This document shows positions 57,927 to 64,000 of a DNA stretch of 64,000 nucleotides, piece by piece (position 1 is the first letter of the stretch; the number at the start of each line of letters is the position of its first letter). Both the position numbers and the translations under genes were made by a program. The notes under the pieces are model-generated. The model was not told the DNA's origin, searched no databases, and saw nothing but the letters and a program-made list of their open reading frames with translations. Source of the DNA: an uncultured Opitutia bacterium. Its GTDB lineage: Bacteria > Verrucomicrobiota > Verrucomicrobiia > Opitutales > Opitutaceae. The DNA is taken from NCBI GenBank assembly GCA_903855985.1, contig CAIOAO010000013.1, positions 1-64,000 of the forward strand, read 5' to 3'.

Positions 57927-58077
57927 ACCTGCCGCCGCGCTTCTGAGCGTGCCGCGTTTCCGCCTGCTTCGGCGGGACGCCACCGACCCGCGTTTCACGG
58001 CGGCCTTCGCCCACCCGGCCCTTCCGGCCGTGCCTCCGCGCGCCCGCGCGCCCACCCGCCAGCAACCGTCTTCTTCC

Positions 58078-60369
58078 ATGAATTTCCGTCTCCCTCTTTC
58101 CCTCACTTTCTCCCTTCTCCTCACCAGCGCGGTTTCCGCGCAGGTGCCCGGCTCCGGGGATCCCGCGCAGCCGGTTTCCCTCGACCGCATCGATGTCACC
58201 GCCGGCCGCGGTGGTCCGGCCACACGGGACAATTCCCTCCTGCCGGTCACCGCCAGCATCACCGCCCCGCGCCTCGAGGAAACCGTCAACCTCATCGACA
58301 CCGAGGACGCCGTGAAATACCTGCCCAGTCTCTTTCTGCGAAAGCGCAATTACGGCGACACCCAGGCAGTGATGGCCACGCGCACCTGGGGCGTCAGCTC
58401 CAGCGCTCGCAGCCTGGTCTTTGCCGACGGCGTGCTGCTCACCGCGCTGGTGGCCAACAACAATACGATCGGCGCCCCGCGCTGGGGCCTTATCGCCCCC
58501 GCCGAGATCGACCACATCGACGTGAGGTACGGACCGTTCTCCGCCGCCTACGCCGGCAACTCCATGGGCGCCGTCATGGAAATCTTCACCCGCCAGCCGG
58601 AAAAGTTCGAGTCCTCCCTCGTCCAGGCCGAGGCCTGGCAGAACTTCGCCCTGTACGGCACCAAGGGCGATTTTTACACCCACCAGACCGCCGCACTTGT
58701 CGGTAACCGCGCGGGCAAGTTCTCGTTCTGGATCAGCGGTAATTTCCAGGACAGCCACAGCCAGCCGCTCACCTTCGTCACCGCCGCGACCTTCCCGGCG
58801 GGCACCACCGGCGGCTACGCGGATCGCAACAAGCTCGGCGCGCCCGCCAATGTCCTCGGCGCCAGCGGCCTGCTCCACACCAAGATGAGCAACGCCCGGT
58901 TCAAGGCCGCCTACGACCTCACCCCGTGGCTGCGCGTCGCCTACACCTTCGGCCTCTGGCGCAACGACGCCAAGTCCACGACCCAGACCTATCTCACCAA
59001 CGCCGCCGGCCTGCCCACCTACGCCGGCCAGACCGGCTTCGCCAGCGGCACCTACGGCTTGTTCGAGCAGCACTCGGCCCACAGCCTCACGTTCCGGACC
59101 GACACCAAGGGTCACTGGGACTTCGAGCTCGACGCCAGCGCCTACCACTACGACCACGACAAACAGCGCACGCCCACCACCGCGTCCGCCACCAACGCGG
59201 GCGGACTCGCCCTCGGCTCCGCCGGCCGCGTCGCCGTGCTCGATGGCACCGGCTGGTCCACGCTCGATTTCAAGGGCACCTGGCGCCCCGACGGCACTTC
59301 CGGCACGCACACGGTGACGTTCGGCGCGCACCACGACCAGTACCGGCTCTTCAACCCGACCTACAACACCCCTGACTGGACCTCCGGCAGCACATACTCG
59401 TCCGTGGCCACCGAGGGCGACGGCAAGACCCGCACGCAGGCACTCTGGGCGCAGGATGCCTGGCAGATCGCCCCCGCGTGGAAGCTCACCACCGGCCTGC
59501 GCTACGAGGACTGGCGCGCTTTCGACGGCTACAACGTCAATGGCGTCACCAGCGTCCGCCAGCCCACCGTCACCGCGTCCAATCTTTCGCCCAAGGTCCG
59601 GCTCGTCTGGACCGCCTCGCCCGTATGGACCGTCACCGCCTCCATCGGCCAGGCCTACCGTTATGCCACCGCCGCCGAGCTTTATCAGCTCGTGTCCACC
59701 GGCACCACGTTCACCTCGCCGAACCCCAACCTGAAGCCCGACGACAACCTCTCCGTCGAGCTCGTCCTCGAGCGTTCCTTCGCCCAGGGCCGGGCGCGCG
59801 TGTCCCTGTTCCAGGACGACGTTCACGACGCGATCATCTCGCAGTTCCTGCCGCTCGTTGCCGGCTCGTCCACGCTCTACTCCTACCTCGCCAACGTGGA
59901 CCACGTACGTGCACGCGGCGTGGAGTTCTATGTCGAGCGGCGCGATGTGCTCGTCCGCGGTCTGGAGTTCTCGGGTAGCGTGACCTACCTCAACGCCCGC
60001 ACCCTCGCGATCTCCGGCGCCGCCAGTGCCACCGCGCCCGCCGGTTCCGCCATCGGCAAGTTCCTGCCCAACATCCCAGAGTGGCGCATGGGATTCCTCG
60101 TGACCTACCGCCCGGATGAGCGCTGGGCGTTTTCCGCCGGTGGCCGCTACAGCGACAAGCTCTGGACGACCCTCGACAACTCCGACGTGAACCCGAACAC
60201 GTACCAGGGTTTTGCCGCGTGGTTTGTCGCCGACGTCCACGTGAACTTCCGGATCGACCAGCACTGGTCCACGTCCGTGGGTCTGGATAATGTCCTCAAC
60301 CGGAAATATTTCCTGTTCCACCCGTTCCCCCAGCGGACCGCCGTGGCGAACCTGAAGTACGCCTTCTGA
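58078..60369 (+). CDS. TonB-dependent outer-membrane receptor
   Basis: From ATG 58078 the 763-residue protein has a signal peptide ending VSAQ. The plug domain (about 40-180) includes DAVKYLPSLFLRKRN, then ARSLVFADGVLL and EIDHIDVRYGPFSAAYAG, and the beta-barrel follows to a terminal Phe (AVANLKYAF), the outer-membrane signature. No histidine-rich loop stands out. Substrate unknown; the PepSY and metal-ATPase neighbours suggest metal or metal-chelate uptake. There is no obvious Fur or Zur box upstream. Confidence 0.9.
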   Translation: MNFRLPLSLTFSLLLTSAVSAQVPGSGDPAQPVSLDRIDVTAGRGGPATRDNSLLPVTASITAPRLEETVNLIDTEDAVKYLPSLFLRKRNYGDTQAVMATRTWGVSSSARSLVFADGVLLTALVANNNTIGAPRWGLIAPAEIDHIDVRYGPFSAAYAGNSMGAVMEIFTRQPEKFESSLVQAEAWQNFALYGTKGDFYTHQTAALVGNRAGKFSFWISGNFQDSHSQPLTFVTAATFPAGTTGGYADRNKLGAPANVLGASGLLHTKMSNARFKAAYDLTPWLRVAYTFGLWRNDAKSTTQTYLTNAAGLPTYAGQTGFASGTYGLFEQHSAHSLTFRTDTKGHWDFELDASAYHYDHDKQRTPTTASATNAGGLALGSAGRVAVLDGTGWSTLDFKGTWRPDGTSGTHTVTFGAHHDQYRLFNPTYNTPDWTSGSTYSSVATEGDGKTRTQALWAQDAWQIAPAWKLTTGLRYEDWRAFDGYNVNGVTSVRQPTVTASNLSPKVRLVWTASPVWTVTASIGQAYRYATAAELYQLVSTGTTFTSPNPNLKPDDNLSVELVLERSFAQGRARVSLFQDDVHDAIISQFLPLVAGSSTLYSYLANVDHVRARGVEFYVERRDVLVRGLEFSGSVTYLNARTLAISGAASATAPAGSAIGKFLPNIPEWRMGFLVTYRPDERWAFSAGGRYSDKLWTTLDNSDVNPNTYQGFAAWFVADVHVNFRIDQHWSTSVGLDNVLNRKYFLFHPFPQRTAVANLKYAF

Positions 60370-60381
60370 GCCGCCCTTCCC

Positions 60382-61818
60382 ATGAACCAGCTCTCCCCGG
60401 GCTCATCCCCGCCGTCTGAATCGCAGTCCGCGCTCTACCGCGCGGTCTGGCGCTGGCACTTTTATGCCGGCCTCTTTGTCGCGCCACTGGCCATCCTGCT
60501 CTCCGTCACCGGCGCGATCTACCTCTGGAAACCGCAGTATGAGGCGTGGCGCTACCGGGCTTTGCTCACGGCTCCGGTCGGCACCGTCACCCAATCCGCC
60601 GCGGCCCAGTTCGCCGCCGCCACCGCCACGCATCCCGACGCCACCGCGATCACGTTCACGCCGGCGTTCACGCCCGGTAGCACGAGCGAGACTGTCTTGC
60701 GGCTGCGCGACGGCGAAAAAACTTCGGTCTATGTCGATCCCGCCACGGCGCGCGTCACCGGCGAACTGGCCGACTCCGACCGGTTCATGCGGATCGTCCA
60801 CGACCTGCACGGTACACTCCTCGCCGGCTCCGCCGGCGAGTACGTCGTGGAGCTCGCCGCCAGCTGGGCCATCATCCTCTTCCTGACCGGCCTGTACCTC
60901 TGGTGGCCCCGCCCGCATTTCACCGCCTGGGGCTTCCTGCTGCCCCGGTTGCGCGCGAAGGGCCGCGTTTTCTGGCGTGACCTGCACGCCGTGCCCGCCG
61001 TCTGGCTCGCCGCCGCCACGCTGTTCCTTCTGACCACCGGACTGCTGTGGACCAAGGCCGCCGGCACCTGGTATCGCACGATTTCCGCAGCCGTCGGCCA
61101 GGGCACGCCACGCGAGTCCAACGCCGGAGCCCACCGCTCCGAGCTGACCGGCTGGTCCCCGCCCCTCCAGGCCGGCCTGGCCCAAAAAATCGACGCCCTC
61201 GTCTCCGCTCCGCCCGCCGACGACCCCCACGCCGAGCACCGCCGGGCGTCAGCCGAATCGAAATTCGAAAATCGAAATTCGAAAATCCCGTCCCTCTCCC
61301 TCGATCGGGTGATTGCCATCGCCGCCGAACACCACGTGACGCAACCCTACGCCATCGCCCTCCCGGTCGGCCCCACCGGCGTGTACAGCGCCCTCACCGA
61401 CCGCAACCTCGCCTTCTCGCGCGTCTATCTGCACCTCGACCGCTACTCCGGCCGCGTACTCGCCGAGGTCCGCTACGGTGATTTCGGCTGGCTCGCGAAA
61501 TTTTCCCTCTGGGCGATCATTGCGCACGAGGGCCAGCTCTTCGGCCTGCTCAACCAGCTCCTCGGCACCCTCGCCGCGCTCGGCGTCCTGCTCCTCGCCG
61601 TTACCGGCCTCACCATGTGGTGGCAGCGCCGCCCCGCCAGCCAGCTCGCCGCCCCCGCCAGCGACGCGACCCTGCCGCGGGCAGTCTTCGTCGGCACCCT
61701 CCTCCTCGCCGCCTTCCTGCCCCTGCTGGCCGCCTCGCTGGTCCTTGCCTGGCTGGCGGATCATTTTCTCCGGCAGCGTTGGCCAGCCTTGTCGCGCGAC
61801 AACCCCACGACCGACTGA
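60382..61818 (+). CDS. PepSY-associated TM helix protein (PiuB-like)
   Basis: The 478-residue protein has four membrane helices and the PepSY_TM layout: LYRAVWRWHFYAGLFVAPL near the N-terminus, RFMRIVHDLHGTLLAG and the C-terminal LLNQLLGTLAALGVLLLAVTG. Such proteins accompany siderophore receptors and iron acquisition. It starts 12 b after the receptor stop. An unusual AT-rich insertion (61257-61284) encodes KFENRNSKI in the soluble loop. Confidence 0.87.
   Translation: MNQLSPGSSPPSESQSALYRAVWRWHFYAGLFVAPLAILLSVTGAIYLWKPQYEAWRYRALLTAPVGTVTQSAAAQFAAATATHPDATAITFTPAFTPGSTSETVLRLRDGEKTSVYVDPATARVTGELADSDRFMRIVHDLHGTLLAGSAGEYVVELAASWAIILFLTGLYLWWPRPHFTAWGFLLPRLRAKGRVFWRDLHAVPAVWLAAATLFLLTTGLLWTKAAGTWYRTISAAVGQGTPRESNAGAHRSELTGWSPPLQAGLAQKIDALVSAPPADDPHAEHRRASAESKFENRNSKIPSLSLDRVIAIAAEHHVTQPYAIALPVGPTGVYSALTDRNLAFSRVYLHLDRYSGRVLAEVRYGDFGWLAKFSLWAIIAHEGQLFGLLNQLLGTLAALGVLLLAVTGLTMWWQRRPASQLAAPASDATLPRAVFVGTLLLAAFLPLLAASLVLAWLADHFLRQRWPALSRDNPTTD
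61257..61284. repeat. Two perfect 14-bp tandem units inside the PepSY gene
   Basis: ATCGAAATTCGAAA occurs twice in tandem (61257-61270 and 61271-61284). It is very AT-rich compared with the gene and contains the palindromic TTCGAA-type core. It encodes SKFENRNSKIPS in frame. This looks like an intergenic-type repeat captured in a coding region. Confidence 0.9.
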
Positions 61819-61935
61819 ACGTCTTAAACCCTGCCGCTTGTCATCGCGCCATTCTGCTCCCTAGTGTTGGCCTAATCGCCGGCATCCGGACCTGCTTGCA
61901 GCATGGACGGGGGCACTGCATTACGCCCGCTCTTC

Positions 61936-62619
61936 ATGAACCAACCCGTCCTCGTCACGATCTCCGTCACCGGCTTCAGCGTGGCGTTCCTCCATGCGGC
62001 GATCCCGACGCACTGGCTGCCGTTCGTGCTGACCGGCCGGGTGCAGAAATGGAGCCGGGGCAAAACCCTGCTCGTCACGGCGCTGTGCGGCTCGGGCCAC
62101 GTGTTGTTCACCGCCGTCCTGGGGCTTCTCGTGGTCTGGCTCGGCTTTGTCCTCAACGACCGGATCGGGGCCTGGTTTCCGCGGATCGCCGGCGGCACGC
62201 TGCTGGGCTTCGGCTTGTTTTACCTCTACCGGCAATTTGCCGGCCTGGGTCACGGCCACACCCACGCATTCGGCGAAGCGGAGTGCGGGTCAAACCCGGA
62301 CGCACCGGGGCTGAATCCACCGCTCCCCGCCAAATCGGACCGCGCCGCCATCATCAGCCTCTGGATCCTGCTCACGTTCTCCCCCTGCGAGGCCTTCATC
62401 CCGGTCTATGTCTCCGGCGTGCGCTACGGCTGGGGCGGGTTCGCCCTGCTGACCGCCCTGCTCTGCGTCGGCTCCGTCCTCGGCATGGTGGTGTTCACCT
62501 GGCTGACCCTCATCGGCCTCGAGAAACTGGAACTCAAGTGGATCGAGCGCTACGATCGCGGCGTGCTCGGCGGACTGCTGTGTGCCCTCGGTCTGTTCGT
62601 CATGTTTTTTGAAAAGTAA
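61936..62619 (+). CDS. Polytopic membrane protein with GHGHTH loop
   Basis: From ATG 61936 (MNQPVLVTISVTG; ATG 61903 also possible) the 227-residue protein has about six helices with HAAIPTHWLPFVLTGR and a His-rich GLGHGHTHAFGEAEC between the third and fourth. The layout resembles the NicO/UreH/DsbD-like transporter group, and the two-half repeated GSG and SPCE elements fit. It ends 11 b before the P-type ATPase gene, so an accessory role in metal handling is plausible. Confidence 0.7.
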   Translation: MNQPVLVTISVTGFSVAFLHAAIPTHWLPFVLTGRVQKWSRGKTLLVTALCGSGHVLFTAVLGLLVVWLGFVLNDRIGAWFPRIAGGTLLGFGLFYLYRQFAGLGHGHTHAFGEAECGSNPDAPGLNPPLPAKSDRAAIISLWILLTFSPCEAFIPVYVSGVRYGWGGFALLTALLCVGSVLGMVVFTWLTLIGLEKLELKWIERYDRGVLGGLLCALGLFVMFFEK

Positions 62620-62630
62620 GGGCTCCCTCC

Positions 62631-64000
62631 ATGGCACACGATCCGGCTGCAGACTCCCACCAGGAACACGCCGACCATGGGCATCACTGCGACCATAACC
62701 ATGACCACGATCATGACCACGACCACGAGCACGGTGACCACGACGGCCGCGGACATGGTCATGAGGGCTGCAACCATGAGCACAGCGAAAGCCGGGCCGG
62801 GACCCTGAGCCTGGCCGTCTCCGGACTGTTGGTGGGCGTTGGGCTCCTGTTCCACTGGCTCAACCTCGGCCCGGCCCTCCTGGCGACCGGGATCTTCGTC
62901 GCCGCCATCCTCCTCGGCGGCTGGATGCTGCTGCCCGGGGCCTGGGCCGCCGTGCGCGGGCTGCGCCCCAACATCAGCTCGCTCATGGTCATCGCTGTCG
63001 TGGGCGCATCCGTCATCGGCGAATGGGCCGAGGCCGCCACCGTCGTGTTCCTCTTTGGCGTGGCCGAATGGCTTGAGGGCTGGGCGGACCGGCGCGCCCA
63101 GCACGCCGTCGAGGCCCTGCTCGAAATCGCCCCCAAGACCGCCTTCGTGAAACGCGCGGGCCGGTTTTCCGAAGTCTCCGTGGACGACGTCCAGGTGGAC
63201 GAAACCGTGGCCGTGAAATCCGCCATGAACATCCCGCTGGACGGCGTCGTGCTTGCCGGTGAATCCGCGGTCAACCAGGCGCCGATTACGGGCGAGTCTG
63301 TGCCCGTGGACAAAAAGCCCGGCGACCCGGTCTTTGCCGGTACGGTGAACGGCGAGGGTTCGCTCGAAATCCGCGTCACCAAGGCGGCCGGCGACACCAC
63401 CCTCGCCCGCATCATCCGCCTGGTGAAGGAGGCGCAGGAGCAGAAGGCGCCCACCCAGCGCTTCGTGGATGGGTTCGCCCGCTATTACACCCCCACGGTG
63501 ACCGTGGTGGCGCTGCTCATTTTTCTGGTGCCCCCGCTGCTGTTCCACGGCGAATGGTCGCAATGGCTCTACCGCGCCTGCGTGCTGCTCATCATCGCCT
63601 GTCCGTGCGCCCTCGTCATCTCGACGCCGGTGAGCATCGTCGCCGGCCTCACCGCCCTCGCCCGGCGCGGCGTGCTCGTGAAAGGCGGCGCGCACCTGGA
63701 AGCCGTCGCCAAGCTCCGGGCCCTCGCCGTGGACAAGACCGGCACCATCACCGAGGGGAAACCCCAGGTGTTGGGCATCGAGTCGCTCAACGGGAAAACC
63801 GAGCCGGAGATCCTGCGGATCGCCGCGGCCATCGACGACCACTCGCCCCACCCGCTCGCCGCGGCCGTGGTCGCGCACGCGAAAAAACAGGGCGTCACCT
63901 TTCCGCGCGCGGAAAACTACCAGGCCCGCAGCGGCCGCGGGGCCGAGGGGGTCGTCGAGGGCCACGCCTACTTTGTCGGCAATCACCGTTTCACCCATGA
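62631..64000 (+). CDS. Zn/Cd-type P1B ATPase with His-rich N-terminus (3' truncated)
   Basis: The frame opens at ATG 62631 and runs off the window, about 456 residues visible. The first 51 residues contain 18 His in runs such as HNHDHDHDHDHEH, plus two Cys, in place of a classic HMA domain. Membrane helices follow from about 57. Signatures are TGES (actuator), the CPC motif at 324-326 within CPCALVISTP, the phosphorylation site DKTGT at 368 and the SPHP loop. CPCALVISTP indicates Zn/Cd/Pb rather than Cu. Not in the ORF track because it is open at the edge. Confidence 0.95.
   Translation, partial: MAHDPAADSHQEHADHGHHCDHNHDHDHDHDHEHGDHDGRGHGHEGCNHEHSESRAGTLSLAVSGLLVGVGLLFHWLNLGPALLATGIFVAAILLGGWMLLPGAWAAVRGLRPNISSLMVIAVVGASVIGEWAEAATVVFLFGVAEWLEGWADRRAQHAVEALLEIAPKTAFVKRAGRFSEVSVDDVQVDETVAVKSAMNIPLDGVVLAGESAVNQAPITGESVPVDKKPGDPVFAGTVNGEGSLEIRVTKAAGDTTLARIIRLVKEAQEQKAPTQRFVDGFARYYTPTVTVVALLIFLVPPLLFHGEWSQWLYRACVLLIIACPCALVISTPVSIVAGLTALARRGVLVKGGAHLEAVAKLRALAVDKTGTITEGKPQVLGIESLNGKTEPEILRIAAAIDDHSPHPLAAAVVAHAKKQGVTFPRAENYQARSGRGAEGVVEGHAYFVGNHRFTH

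Noticed and set aside
53410-60321. 2303-residue minus-strand ORF across transporter, pyk, UroD-like and TonB receptor genes
   Set aside because: Only the last 498 codons are a real transporter gene. The rest is antisense to genes with clear protein families, and the long frame arises from GC-rich codon bias; composition is Ala/Arg/Gly/Val-rich without domains.

Overview
This is a 64 kb chromosomal window with high G+C by eye. It has dense genes, short intergenic gaps and few clear Shine-Dalgarno sequences. I infer a member of the Verrucomicrobiota, most likely Opitutaceae or close relatives. The inference rests on the style of the EF-Tu, the gene mix (DUF748, GH29, GH78, GxxExxY, TonB receptor with PepSY) and several families of short palindromic intergenic repeats. 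It is not proven by a marker tree. I see no prophage, complete IS element, CRISPR array or rRNA operon. No gap without a gene exceeds 300 bases; the longest, 19968-20221 (254 b), holds only one imperfect inverted repeat near 20174-20198.

Layout. 1-9450 (minus strand) is the classical information-processing cluster: tRNA-Thr, tuf, tRNA-Trp, secE, nusG, rplK, rplA, rplJ, rplL, attenuator, rpoB and the 5' part of rpoC. 9544-14039 (minus) is an envelope energy-transduction operon: TPR protein, ExbB-like, ExbD-like and a TonB-like tail protein. 14167-17148 (plus) is a LemA / UPF0145 / M48 protease operon, followed by an alpha-L-fucosidase and a divergent LysR regulator. 20222-22690 carries a PEDS1/CarF-type desaturase, a tiny hydrophobic peptide, a lipoprotein and a NERD protein. 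22810-25049 has SufE, TatD and TcdA, which resembles the csdE-csdL association. 25197-28028 groups an NAD-malic enzyme with a PnuC-NadR-like vitamin B3 salvage pair. Hsp33, exported MsrA, a methyltransferase, a GH78 rhamnosidase and EttA follow. 34956-43625 holds a nucleotidyltransferase-like protein, a POT transporter, a serine hydrolase, a YeiW-like protein, a DUF748 giant, a peroxiredoxin, a thioesterase and a dUTPase. 43844-47661 has a disordered RGG-rich protein with a strong terminator, then MurA and RuvB. 47663-53425 has an oxidoreductase, a frameshifted membrane protein gene, an SDR, a GxxExxY gene flanked by inverted repeats, FolE2, QueD and a WalJ-like hydrolase. 53410-64000 has an OPA-family transporter, pyruvate kinase, a UroD-like protein and a metal locus: secreted small protein, TonB receptor, PepSY protein, polytopic membrane protein and a His-rich Zn-type P-ATPase running off the end.

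Most notable signals: (1) the ExbB/ExbD pair has lost both acidic residues of the proton path (Glu to Gln, Asp to Asn); (2) EF-Tu has an atypical switch I without the ARGITI motif; (3) a GxxExxY gene with a TGA at its twelfth codon sits between inverted copies of a 27-bp repeat and supplies the start of the next gene; (4) at least six repeat families recur, and their arms overlap stop codons, start codons and even the inside of coding regions.
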